Shown in pieces: positions 36,499 to 46,001 of a stretch of DNA of 64,000 nucleotides. This DNA comes from Acidimicrobiia bacterium (GTDB lineage Bacteria > Acidobacteriota > Vicinamibacteria > Vicinamibacterales > UBA2999), in contig VFZG01000013.1 in NCBI GenBank assembly GCA_016871275.1, positions 1-64,000 on the forward strand, read 5' to 3'. The notes under the pieces were generated by a model that did not search any database, was not told the DNA's origin, and saw nothing but the letters and a program-made list of their open reading frames with translations. How positions within the stretch are numbered: position 1 is the first letter of the stretch; each line of letters begins with the position of its first letter. Both the position numbers and the translations under genes were made by a program.

Positions 36499-36889
36499 AT
36501 GAGCTTGTAGGAGTAACGGGTCTACGCGGTGGGCGTGCACGAACTGCTCGCGCTGCGACCATGTGAAGATCGTGAATCGCCCGTCCTGCGAGGCCACCAT
36601 TGCCATCGCATCGCGCTGATCGCGCACAAACTGAGCGGCGGAGAGATGGCGGGTGCCGCCCAGTGGCGTCGGCGTCGCTTTCGTGGCCGCGCGGCCTTCC
36701 GCCGGTTCGGTCACGTTGACGAGCTCGACCGGCGGGCTGCCCCGGCGGCGCCTGTCGCACTAGAACGGATCCTTCCGTGTCTTCTGCGGCCGCGGTGTTT
36801 TCCGTGGCCGCGGAAATATGCCTCGCAAAGTGCACCCGTACGGCGTCAGCGACGCTGTTGGCGGCGGGGTAGGTGGGCTGCGCCATCAC
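36496..36889 (-). pseudogene. DAC-like nucleotide-sensor protein remnant
   Basis: The minus strand keeps a start (MAQPTYPAANSVADAVRVHF then ARHISAA) and, in another frame, an end containing PLGGTRHLSAAQFVRDQRDA then MAMVASQDGRFTIF. The GTRH...DA..MVAS..GRF pattern resembles the DisA_N/DACNV nucleotide-binding fold. The middle is missing and replaced by an octamer-like stretch (36786-36825), where the frame also changes. The start overlaps the rluB stop (TGATG), so the gene was once translationally coupled. The family call is tentative. Confidence 0.5.
36786..36825. repeat. Degenerate octamer array inside the DAC-like remnant
   Basis: Read on the minus strand, CACGGAAA, ACACCGCG, GCCGCAGA, AGACACGG follow one another in 8-bp steps, related to the CACGGAGG family at 3472-3584. 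It lies near the frame change of the pseudogene. Confidence 0.45.
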
Positions 36890-37650
36890 TGGTTGGATGC
36901 AGGCAAAACCGATCGGTCACTGACAATACTGTCGCGCTTCAGCCTGGAGACCTCTGCGGCGGTAAGGTCGCGCCACTGCCCGGGTTTCAATCGGCCGAGT
37001 CCAATCGGGCCCATGCGAATGCGGCGCAAGTCGCGAACCGGCAGTCCCACCGCGCTGCACATCTTGCGAATCTGCCGGTGACGGCCTTGCTTGATGGTGA
37101 TGGTCAGCTTGGTCGTCGCCCGCGCTGCCTTGACCGTCGTCCCGACGTGCACCACGGCCGGCGAGGTGCGGCCGCCCTCGATGTAGACGCCCTTGCGCAG
37201 CTTCTCGATCGATCTCGGCTCGGGCGTGCCGAGCACGATGACTTCGTATTCCTTATCCACTTCGTGCCGCGGGTGCATCAGGTGCGCCGCCAGGTCACCG
37301 TCGGTCATCATCAGCAGCAGGCCTTCGGTGTCGTAGTCGAGCCGCCCGACGGGATAGATGTAGTCGCCTTCGCCAATCAGGTCCATGACCGTTGGCCGGC
37401 CTTCCGGATCCTTACGGGTGGTGACGTAGCCTTTCGGCTTGTAGAGCACGATGTAGCGGTGAACGACGTGGGTTTTGATCCGCCGGCCGTCGACCTTGAT
37501 GGCGTCCTTGTCCGGGTCGGCCTTCGAGCCCAGTTCGCGCACGGTCTCGCCGTTGACGGTGACGCGGCCCTCGAGAATGAGCTGCTCCGACGCGCGCCGC
37601 GAGGCGACGCCCGCGGTCGAGAGGATCTTCTGGAGGCGAGCCAGCATCAC
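36886..37650 (-). CDS. rluB: 23S rRNA pseudouridine synthase, RluB/RsuA family
   Basis: A 254-residue RsuA/RluB-type pseudouridine synthase. The N-terminal S4 domain is LARLQKILSTAGVASRRASE, and the catalytic Asp motif is YPVGRLDYDTEGLLLMM near residue 100. IKQGRHRQIRKMCSAVGLPV is also typical. Exact rRNA position (U2605-like or 16S U516-like) cannot be set from the sequence; rluB is chosen because of its usual place after scpB. Here it lies on the opposite strand to scpB and cmk, unlike the common order. Confidence 0.9.
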   Translation of the reverse strand: MMLARLQKILSTAGVASRRASEQLILEGRVTVNGETVRELGSKADPDKDAIKVDGRRIKTHVVHRYIVLYKPKGYVTTRKDPEGRPTVMDLIGEGDYIYPVGRLDYDTEGLLLMMTDGDLAAHLMHPRHEVDKEYEVIVLGTPEPRSIEKLRKGVYIEGGRTSPAVVHVGTTVKAARATTKLTITIKQGRHRQIRKMCSAVGLPVRDLRRIRMGPIGLGRLKPGQWRDLTAAEVSRLKRDSIVSDRSVLPASNQ

Positions 37651-38855
37651 CGGCCCATTATCGCCCGCCAGAAACTCGCCAGCCGCCAGACTTCGGTCGA
37701 TGTGGCGGTGCGATTGACTTCGGCATGCGTAATCAACCCGCTGAGCAGGCCCGTGACCTGTGCCTTTCCCCTGTAGTGCTCGGCGAGCAGCACGGTTTCG
37801 ACCGACGGGATGACGTTGTCGTCGACTCCGTGCAGCAGGAAGATGGGCGCCAGCGGTGGCGTGGCACGTTCGGGTGAGAGCGCCGGCATGCCGGGATGGT
37901 CCTTCAAGCCGTCGGCGATTGGCAGCAACACGGGACCGAGCTTGTCGACGGCACGGTCGTTCACGTACTGCATGTAAGTGCGTGACGGCTCAGGCAGTGT
38001 TTCCTGGTATTTCTTCATCTGGTCGAATACCGGGATCGCCTTCTGAGGATCGGTGACCGCCAGCGAAGACGCCAGGAGGAAGCCGTCGATACCTTTCGAC
38101 AGCGCCTCGACCTGATTGGCAGGGACCACGCGGTCGGCGAGATTCAGCAGCACTACCGCCAGGCCGTAGTCGTGCGGCGGGTGCACGCCGACATGCTCGG
38201 CGCCGGCCACGGAGGAACTGCGCTTCGCCGACTCCAGATCACCCAGGACTTCGCCGGACGTCAGGTAGTGCAGAGCCCGCGAGAGATCGCCGTGCCCGCC
38301 GAACGACATGACGAACGCCACGCGATCGCGAATCGACTCACGCCCGGCGGCGACGATCGACAGGCCGCCGGAGAAGCTGATGCCGAGGACGCCGATCTTG
38401 CCGTCGGTGCGGAACTGGGGCTGCTCGCTGACCCAGCGGACCGCATCTTCGATGGTGTCGGTGACCGCCGGGGTGATCTTGAAGCGCTGCAGATCCGGGG
38501 CGGCGATGGTGAGCACGCCGTAACCGGTCGCTGCCATGTCCTCGGCCAGTCCCACCAGGCGTGACTCGTTGATGCCGTCGCGATGCACGCCCGGCATCAG
38601 CACCATGGTCCGGCGCGTCTGCCGGGCCGGCCGGAAGAATCGGGCCGGGATGGTGCCGCCGCGGGTCGGCACGGTGATCTCGGGGTCGCGGGTAATGGGC
38701 TGTGCGCGCCACGCTGCCACGGTCGACGGCGTGCCCGGCAGGTCGGCGGCCCTGATGATGAAGCCGAGCGCATCCAAGGTCGGGAGAGTGGCGACTGCGA
38801 TCGCACCGAGCAGCGCGAAGACCACCAGCAGGCTCGCCTTACGCTTGAGGGTCAC
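37647..38855 (-). CDS. Alpha/beta hydrolase (dienelactone hydrolase-like), membrane-anchored
   Basis: A 402-residue protein with an N-terminal hydrophobic anchor or signal (LLVVFALLGAIAVATLPTLD). The alpha/beta hydrolase fold has the nucleophile elbow GVLGISFSGGLSIVAA near residue 170, and a late catalytic region FLLHGVDDNVIPSVET (Asp) and ITHAEVNR (His). The substrate is unknown; an esterase or peptidase role is possible. The start GTG at 38855 follows a TACCAT box (minus strand) by 6 nt; the track start at 38942 overlaps the divergent cmk promoter. Its last four bases overlap the rluB start codon region. Confidence 0.8.
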   Translation of the reverse strand: MTLKRKASLLVVFALLGAIAVATLPTLDALGFIIRAADLPGTPSTVAAWRAQPITRDPEITVPTRGGTIPARFFRPARQTRRTMVLMPGVHRDGINESRLVGLAEDMAATGYGVLTIAAPDLQRFKITPAVTDTIEDAVRWVSEQPQFRTDGKIGVLGISFSGGLSIVAAGRESIRDRVAFVMSFGGHGDLSRALHYLTSGEVLGDLESAKRSSSVAGAEHVGVHPPHDYGLAVVLLNLADRVVPANQVEALSKGIDGFLLASSLAVTDPQKAIPVFDQMKKYQETLPEPSRTYMQYVNDRAVDKLGPVLLPIADGLKDHPGMPALSPERATPPLAPIFLLHGVDDNVIPSVETVLLAEHYRGKAQVTGLLSGLITHAEVNRTATSTEVWRLASFWRAIMGR

Positions 38856-38861
38856 AGGCAG

Positions 38862-38871
38862 ATGGTACACT
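38862..38871. promoter_or_regulatory. Divergent -10 boxes of the hydrolase and cmk
   Basis: Minus strand TACCAT (38867-38862) ends 6 nt before the hydrolase GTG. Plus strand TACACT (38866-38871) would start a transcript about 70 nt ahead of cmk. They overlap by two bases. Confidence 0.4.
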
Positions 38872-38948
38872 GTTCGTTCGGCGGAGCGTTCAAAGCACCC
38901 GTTCGACCGCCGTTGGGACCGTCGCCGAACCCCAGGGTGCACGATCGT

Positions 38949-39611
38949 ATGAAACGACTGGTCATTGCGATTGATGGGCCCTCAGGGGCGGGCAAGGGCA
39001 CGGTGTCGCGCACCGTGTCCCAGCGGCTTGGCTATTTGCACGTCGATACCGGCGCGATGTATCGGGCCGTGGCGTGGAAGGCGGCGTACGAGGGCGTGCC
39101 ACTGGATGATGATGCGCAGCTCTCGGCACTGGCCCGGCGCGCGAGCTACGAGCAGGCCGACGGCACCATCACCATCGACGGCCACGATGTGACCCGGGCG
39201 ATCCGCACGCCGGACATGGACAAGGCCGCTGCCTCGGTGGCGCGGCTGCCCGCCGTGCGCGAAGTGCTGGTTGGGAAGCAGCGCGCGTTGGGCGCCAAGG
39301 GCGGTGTCGTCATGGAAGGACGCGATATCGGCACGGTGGTCTTTCCGAACGCCGATGTGAAGCTGTACATCGACGCCTCCGCCGAGGTGCGGGCACAGCG
39401 GCGGGCCGCCGACGCCTCGCACTCGGGGAGCCAATCGGGCATCACCAGCGTGCAGAGCGACATGGCGGCGCGCGACCAGGCCGACAGCACTCGTGCTGTC
39501 GCGCCGCTCACCAAGGCAGACGACGCCGTCTACATCGACACCACCGACATGCCGATCGAAGCGGTGGTGCATCGCGTCATGATGCTCATCGCCGAAGCCG
39601 TGGAGCCATGA
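38949..39611 (+). CDS. cmk: Cytidylate kinase
   Basis: A 220-residue (d)CMP kinase. The P-loop is AIDGPSGAGKGTVSR near residue 10, followed by LGYLHVDTGAMYRAVAWKA and VVMEGRDIGTVVFPNADVKL. The LID region is RAQRRAAD. The track entry starts inside the divergent hydrolase; the ATG at 38949 gives the family N-terminus MKRLVIAIDG. It is normally followed by rpsA; here a decarboxylase, an aldehyde dehydrogenase and a lysine-rich protein gene lie between. A CCCGTAG heptamer array follows its stop directly. Confidence 0.95.
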   Translation: MKRLVIAIDGPSGAGKGTVSRTVSQRLGYLHVDTGAMYRAVAWKAAYEGVPLDDDAQLSALARRASYEQADGTITIDGHDVTRAIRTPDMDKAAASVARLPAVREVLVGKQRALGAKGGVVMEGRDIGTVVFPNADVKLYIDASAEVRAQRRAADASHSGSQSGITSVQSDMAARDQADSTRAVAPLTKADDAVYIDTTDMPIEAVVHRVMMLIAEAVEP

Positions 39612-39644
39612 CCCGCAGCCCGCGGCCCGTAGCCCGTAGCCCCT
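39612..39644. repeat. Heptamer array CCCGTAG between cmk and the decarboxylase
   Basis: CCCGCAG, CCCGCGG, CCCGTAG, CCCGTAG and a partial unit occupy the whole gap from the cmk stop to the next ATG. The same heptamer recurs at 42478-42506. Confidence 0.8.
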
Positions 39645-41051
39645 ATGAATAGCGACGAGTTCCGCGAAGCCGGCCACCGGCTGATTGACTGGATCGCCGA
39701 TTACCGGGCGACGATTGAAACCCGCCCGGTGATGGCGCCATCGAAGCCGGGCGAGATCAGAGCCCTCCTTCCCCAATCACCTCCGCAGCGACCCGAGTCG
39801 TTTGACGCGATCATCGGCGATCTCGATCGCGTGATCCTGCCCGGCATTACCACGTGGCAGCATCCGCGTTTCTTCGGTTACTTCCCGTCCGGGGGATCGC
39901 TTGCGAGCGTGCTGGGCGACTACGTCAGCTCCGCACTGGGCGTCGTGGGACTGGCGTGGCAGTCGAGTCCGGCGCTGACCGAGGTTGAGGAAGTCACCAC
40001 CGACTGGTTGCGCCAGATGCTCGGCTTGTCCGGGGCGTGGAGCGGCGTGATCAGCGACACCGCCTCGACCAGTTCGCTGGTGGCGCTGATGTGCGCGCGC
40101 GAGCGGACCACCAATTACGGATTGGCGCGCGGCGGCTTGCAGGAAGCGGCCCAGCCCCTGGTGGTCTACACGTCGGCGCACAGCCACAGCTCGGTCGAGA
40201 AGGCGGCGCTGCTGGCAGGGTTCGGCAAGGGCAACGTGCGGATCGTGCCGCATGACGCCGCAAACGCCATGCGGCCCGACGCGCTCGAGCAGATGGTGAA
40301 AGACGACATTGCAACTGGCCGCAGGCCCTGCGCGGTCGTGGCGACCACGGGCACCACCACGTCCACGGCCCTGGACCCGCTGGCGGCGATTGCGCGCGTC
40401 GCGCAGGCGCACGGCCTCTGGCTCCACGTCGATGCGGCCATGGCCGGCTCGGCGATGATCCTGCCCGAATGCCGCTGGATGTGGGACGGCGTCGAACGGG
40501 CTGATTCGCTGATCGTCAATCCGCACAAGTGGCTCGGCGCGGTGTTCGATTGCACGGTCTACTACGTTCGCGACCCGGAGCACCTCGTTCGCGTCATGTC
40601 GACGACACCGAGCTACCTCCAGACCGCCGCCGACGGCCAGGTGAAGAATTATCGTGACTGGGGCCTGCCGCTCGGGCGACGCTTCCGCGCGCTGAAGCTG
40701 TGGTTCCTGGTCCGCGACCAGGGTGTGGAGGGGTTGCAGGCCCGCTTGCGCCGCGACATCGAGAATGCGAAGTGGCTCGAGCGCCAGATCTCAGCGACGG
40801 CCAATTGGCGTGTGCTCGCACCGGTGCCGCTGCAGACAGTGTGTGTGCGTCACGAGCCGCCAGGTGTGAGTGGCGAAGCGCTCGACAGGCACACGCTCGA
40901 ATGGGTGGCACGGCTGAACCAGTCCGGTGACGCCTACCTGACGCCGGCGATCCTGGATGGCAGGTGGATGGTGCGCGTGTCGATCGGCGCCGAACTGACG
41001 CAACGCGCACATGTGGAGCAGCTGTGGAGATTGATGAATGAAAACGTTTGA
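39645..41051 (+). CDS. PLP-dependent group II decarboxylase (aromatic amino acid type)
   Basis: A 468-residue pyridoxal-phosphate decarboxylase of the aromatic-L-amino-acid/tyrosine decarboxylase family. The N-terminal RLIDWIADYRATIETRPVMA and HPRFFGYFPSGGSLASVLGD are typical. The PLP Lys lies in SLIVNPHKWLGAVFDC near residue 293, and the cofactor-binding His and Asp in TSAHSHSSVEKA and WLHVDAAMAGSA. The substrate (Tyr, Phe, Trp, Dopa or a related amino acid) cannot be decided. It overlaps the following dehydrogenase by 14 nt. Confidence 0.9.
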   Translation: MNSDEFREAGHRLIDWIADYRATIETRPVMAPSKPGEIRALLPQSPPQRPESFDAIIGDLDRVILPGITTWQHPRFFGYFPSGGSLASVLGDYVSSALGVVGLAWQSSPALTEVEEVTTDWLRQMLGLSGAWSGVISDTASTSSLVALMCARERTTNYGLARGGLQEAAQPLVVYTSAHSHSSVEKAALLAGFGKGNVRIVPHDAANAMRPDALEQMVKDDIATGRRPCAVVATTGTTTSTALDPLAAIARVAQAHGLWLHVDAAMAGSAMILPECRWMWDGVERADSLIVNPHKWLGAVFDCTVYYVRDPEHLVRVMSTTPSYLQTAADGQVKNYRDWGLPLGRRFRALKLWFLVRDQGVEGLQARLRRDIENAKWLERQISATANWRVLAPVPLQTVCVRHEPPGVSGEALDRHTLEWVARLNQSGDAYLTPAILDGRWMVRVSIGAELTQRAHVEQLWRLMNENV

Positions 41052-42414
41052 CGTCGTCAATCCGGCCACGTCGGCCGTCCTCGATCGCGCGCCGGATGCG
41101 TCGGCCGAGGAGGCGCGGCGGGCTCTTGAAACATCCGTCGCCGCGTTCGCGCTGTGGAAAGCGAAAACGCCCTTCGAGCGATCGGCCATCCTGCGCAAGT
41201 GGTACGAGTTGATCCTCCAGGACGAGAGCACGATCGCGACGATGATGACGCAGGAGATGGGGAAGCCCATTTCCGAGTCGCGCGGCGAGGTCAAATACGC
41301 CGCGGCGTTTGTCGAGTGGTTCGCTGAAGAAGCCAAGCGCGCCTACGGTGACATTGTGCCCAGTCACGCCAATCACAAGCGCCTGTTGGCGATGCGGCAA
41401 CCGGTGGGGCCGGTGTACGCGGTCACCCCGTGGAATTTCCCGGCGGCGATGGTGACACGTAAGGTCGCGCCGGCCCTGGCGGCGGGATGCACCGTGGTGC
41501 TGAAACCGGCGGAGCAGTCGCCGCTGACCGCGATCCGTCTCGAAGAGCTGTGGGTGAAGGCCGGCGGGCCGTCCCAGGTGTTCCAGGTGCTCACGACGTC
41601 GGATCCAGCGGCCGTGTCGGAGGTCTTCTTCGCCGACCCGCGTGTACGGAAGTTGACGTTCACCGGCAGCACCGACGTCGGCATCACGCTCTATGAAAAG
41701 GCCGCGAGAACCCTCAAGCGCGTCTCGCTCGAACTTGGCGGCCACGCGCCGTTCATCATTTGCGAGGATGCGAACGTCCCGGCGGCGGTGCAGCAGGTGA
41801 TGGCGTCAAAGTTCCGCAATGCCGGGCAGACATGTGTCTGCGCCAATCGCATCTACGTCCACGACCGGATCCGGGCCCCGTTCGCCGAGGCCATGGCCGA
41901 TGGCGTCCGCACGCTCCGCGTCGGCGATCCCATGAGCGATCACACCCAGGTCGGCCCGCTGGTGGACAGGCAAGGGGTCGACAAAGTGGCGGCGCACGTC
42001 GAGGATGCGCTGAGCAGGGGCGCGACCGCGCTGGTGGGCGGCCACAGGCGTGAGGGCCTGTATTTCGACCCCACGCTGCTGGTTGGCGTGACGAGCGGCA
42101 TGCGCATCCTCCACGAGGAAACCTTCGGGCCGGTGGCACCGATCGTGGGTTTCACCGACGAGGCCGAGATCATCCGCGCGGCGAACAATACACCGTACGG
42201 CCTTGCGGCCTACGTGTGGACCCGCGACCTCGGCCGGGCATTTCGCATGGCCGAGCAGTTGGACTACGGAATCGTCGGCGTGAACGACGGTTTGCCGGCT
42301 GCGCCGCATGCGCCGTTTGGCGGCGTCAAGTTTTCAGGGATTGGCAGGGAAGGCGGACCGTGGGGGATGGACGAGTACCTCGACATCAAATACGTGTCGA
42401 TCGGGTTGCCGTAG
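41038..42414 (+). CDS. NAD(P)-dependent succinate-semialdehyde dehydrogenase family protein
   Basis: A 458-residue aldehyde dehydrogenase close to GabD in form. Active-site Cys is in FRNAGQTCVCANRIYVHDR, and the general base Glu in VSLELGGHAPFI. The cofactor-binding region is TPWNFPAAMVTRKVAPALAA, and the C-terminus has PFGGVKFSGIGREGG. Coupled to the upstream decarboxylase by a 14-nt overlap, it may oxidise the aldehyde formed after an amine is deaminated. A matching amine oxidase or transaminase is not in the window. The TAG stop is followed within 6 bp by an octamer array. Confidence 0.92.
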   Translation: MKTFDVVNPATSAVLDRAPDASAEEARRALETSVAAFALWKAKTPFERSAILRKWYELILQDESTIATMMTQEMGKPISESRGEVKYAAAFVEWFAEEAKRAYGDIVPSHANHKRLLAMRQPVGPVYAVTPWNFPAAMVTRKVAPALAAGCTVVLKPAEQSPLTAIRLEELWVKAGGPSQVFQVLTTSDPAAVSEVFFADPRVRKLTFTGSTDVGITLYEKAARTLKRVSLELGGHAPFIICEDANVPAAVQQVMASKFRNAGQTCVCANRIYVHDRIRAPFAEAMADGVRTLRVGDPMSDHTQVGPLVDRQGVDKVAAHVEDALSRGATALVGGHRREGLYFDPTLLVGVTSGMRILHEETFGPVAPIVGFTDEAEIIRAANNTPYGLAAYVWTRDLGRAFRMAEQLDYGIVGVNDGLPAAPHAPFGGVKFSGIGREGGPWGMDEYLDIKYVSIGLP

Positions 42415-42419
42415 GGGTA

Positions 42420-42506
42420 CGGGCTAGCAGGCTAGCGGGCTAGCAGGCTAGCAGGCTAGCAGGCTAGCGGGTTGCATTAGCCCGTAGCCCGTAGCCCGTA
42501 GCCCGA
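42420..42506. repeat. Octamer array CAGGCTAG plus inverted heptamer array TAGCCCG
   Basis: Six 8-bp units (CGGGCTAG or CAGGCTAG) at 42420-42467, then four 7-bp TAGCCCG units at about 42478-42506, nearly reverse complements. Together they form an imperfect inverted structure between convergent genes and may serve as a bidirectional terminator. Confidence 0.8.
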
Positions 42507-42523
42507 TAACCCATCTTTATGAC

Positions 42524-43144
42524 CTATTCCTCATCGTCGAAGTCATCCTTCGAGGCGGGGTCGAGCTCCCAGCGGTGACGATCGCGCTCCGTGATCTCCG
42601 CGCCACCCTGCAGCTCTTCGTCATCGTCGTACTCAACGCCCAGCGCGCGGCCGATGTCGTCCACCACGTCCTGATCCGGTGTCGGGTTGTCGCCGCCGGG
42701 GGCCTCGTCGCCAATGGCTTCGGCGGCTTCCCAATCGGCGTCGACGTCTCCGGCGGTGAGGGCCGGACCCGCGCTGGTCACCTTCGAGAGCTTGTCCCTC
42801 AGTTCGGCGCGCCCCGACCTGGCGGCCGACGCACCGCGATCCATGGCGAGGCTCGAGGGGATGCCGTGGATGTCGGCCACGGTCTTCCGCGGACGGTCCA
42901 GATTGGGCTTCTTGGCCACGGTTTTCGCCGGCGCCCGTTTCGCCGAAGCTCTGGCTGAGGCGGACGCCTTTTTTGCCATGCCTTTCCTGGGAGCCGCCTT
43001 CTTCTTCTTTGGAGCGGCCTTCCTGGCTGGCTTGGAGGCCTTCTTGGGCGCTGCCTTCTTCGTCGGCCCCTTCTTCACGGGCTTTGTGGCCGGCTTACGG
43101 GCGGCCTTCTTCTTGGCCTTCTGTGCGGGCTTCTTGCGGGCCAT
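42524..43144 (-). CDS. Lysine-rich histone-H1-like protein with DUF6335-type C-terminus
   Basis: A 206-residue two-part protein. Residues 1-75 are a Lys/Ala/Pro-rich tail (KKAAPKKASKPARKAAPKKK) like bacterial histone H1-type proteins and likely bind nucleic acid. Residues about 110-205 are acidic and match the DUF6335 pattern: TAGDVDADWEAAEAIGDEAP, then NPTPDQDVVDDIGRALGVEY and RDRHRWELDPASKDDF. The ATG at 43144 is preferred because GGAGG lies 9 nt upstream; the ATG at 43153 abuts that site. The function is unknown. It is divergent from rpsA. Confidence 0.75.
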   Translation of the reverse strand: MARKKPAQKAKKKAARKPATKPVKKGPTKKAAPKKASKPARKAAPKKKKAAPRKGMAKKASASARASAKRAPAKTVAKKPNLDRPRKTVADIHGIPSSLAMDRGASAARSGRAELRDKLSKVTSAGPALTAGDVDADWEAAEAIGDEAPGGDNPTPDQDVVDDIGRALGVEYDDDEELQGGAEITERDRHRWELDPASKDDFDDEE

Positions 43145-43175
43145 GACTTCCATCCTCCGGAGCGGGCGTCGCCGG

Positions 43176-43205
43176 TTGACAGTTCGACGCTAAGTAACGT
43201 AATCT
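43176..43205 (+). promoter_or_regulatory. rpsA promoter
   Basis: TTGACA (43176-43181), 18-bp spacer, TAATCT (43200-43205). A transcript would carry an untranslated leader of about 85 nt, which could be the site of S1 self-control. Confidence 0.6.
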
Positions 43206-43296
43206 CTATCGGTTACGCGGAACGTGGATAACTCAATCAATCGAGCTTACGACCGTTCGCGGCAACGAATCTGAGAGTAAAGGACACCTTTCGCAA

Positions 43297-45084
<1,788 letters not shown>

Positions 45085-45120
45085 GCCTCTTGGCTGGGGG
45101 CCTGCAGGGCAGTTGTTGTT

Positions 45121-45465
45121 ATGACGAAGGCGGAACTGGTCGAAGAAGTCTCGCGGGTCTCGGACCTCACGAAGAAGCACTCCGAGGTCATTGTCGACAC
45201 GGTGTTCGAGAGCATCATCGATGCGCTCAAGCGCGGCGAGAAGATCGAGCTTCGTGGATTCGGCAGCTTCCGCCTTCGTAAACGCGAGCCCCGCAAGGGC
45301 CGCAACCCGAAGACCGGCGACAAGGTGGACGTGCCGCCGAAGCGCGTTCCGTACTTCAAGCCTGGCAAAGAACTGAAGGATCTGATCAATAAGGAGACGG
45401 ACGAGGCGCCGGATGAAACCGGCGCGCCGTCCGCGCCTTCCGCCAACGGATCGCCGCTCAGCTAG
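45121..45465 (+). CDS. HU/IHF-family DNA-binding protein
   Basis: A 114-residue nucleoid protein. The HU fold runs from MTKAELVEEVSRVSDLTKKH through KIELRGFGSFRLRKREPRKG, GRNPKTGDKVDVPPKRVPYF and KPGKELKDLIN near residue 90. The arm motif GRNPKTG and the PPKR loop are intact. The final 22 residues are an Ala/Pro/Glu-rich tail beyond the usual HU length. It lies in the rpsA operon, a position often held by IHF-beta. HU and IHF subunits cannot be told apart here. Confidence 0.93.
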   Translation: MTKAELVEEVSRVSDLTKKHSEVIVDTVFESIIDALKRGEKIELRGFGSFRLRKREPRKGRNPKTGDKVDVPPKRVPYFKPGKELKDLINKETDEAPDETGAPSAPSANGSPLS

Positions 45466-45471
45466 TTCTGC

Positions 45472-45957
45472 ATGGATCGGATCTGGTCACCCTGGAGGCA
45501 TTCCTACGTGACTCGATCGGAAGAGCCCGCCGGCTGCGTCTTCTGCGTCGCGAACACCATCGGCGACGGGCAGCAGCTGATCGTTCACGACGGCCGGCTC
45601 GCCTACGTCATCCTCAACAAGTATCCGTACAACGCCGGCCACCTGATGGTGGTGCCGCATCGCCACGTCGCCAACCTGACGGGATTGGAAGATGCGGAGC
45701 TGAATGAGATGGCGAAGCTGACGCAGCTGTGCGAACGGGTGCTGACGGAGGCTTACGCGCCGCAGGGCATCAACGTCGGTATGAATCTGGGACGACCGGC
45801 GGGCGCGGGTATCGTCGATCACCTGCACATGCACCTGGTGCCGCGATGGAACGGCGACACGAACTTCATGACGGTCGTCGGCGACGTGCGGGTGTTGCCG
45901 GAAGAGCTGGCCCAAACGGCGGTTCGCCTGCGGCCGCTGTTCGCAAAGTTTTCCTAA
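45472..45957 (+). CDS. HIT-family hydrolase/AP4A phosphorylase-like
   Basis: A 161-residue histidine-triad protein. The start DRIWSPWRHSYV is typical of the ATA_HIT/AP4A phosphorylase subgroup. CVFC near residue 22 may bind zinc, YPYNAGHLMVVPHRHV precedes the core, and the catalytic triad is IVDHLHMHLVPRW near residue 120. Members hydrolyse or transfer nucleotides from dinucleoside polyphosphates or nucleoside phosphoramidates; the substrate is not clear. It follows the HU-like gene by 6 bp with no Shine-Dalgarno sequence. Confidence 0.92.
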   Translation: MDRIWSPWRHSYVTRSEEPAGCVFCVANTIGDGQQLIVHDGRLAYVILNKYPYNAGHLMVVPHRHVANLTGLEDAELNEMAKLTQLCERVLTEAYAPQGINVGMNLGRPAGAGIVDHLHMHLVPRWNGDTNFMTVVGDVRVLPEELAQTAVRLRPLFAKFS

Positions 45958-46001
45958 TACCCCCCGCGTGATAGGCTCAAGGGGCAGATTCGGGCGGTCC
46001 C

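Noticed and set aside
42420-42506. CRISPR array
   Set aside because: Units are 7-8 bp and directly joined; there are no spacers and no cas genes.
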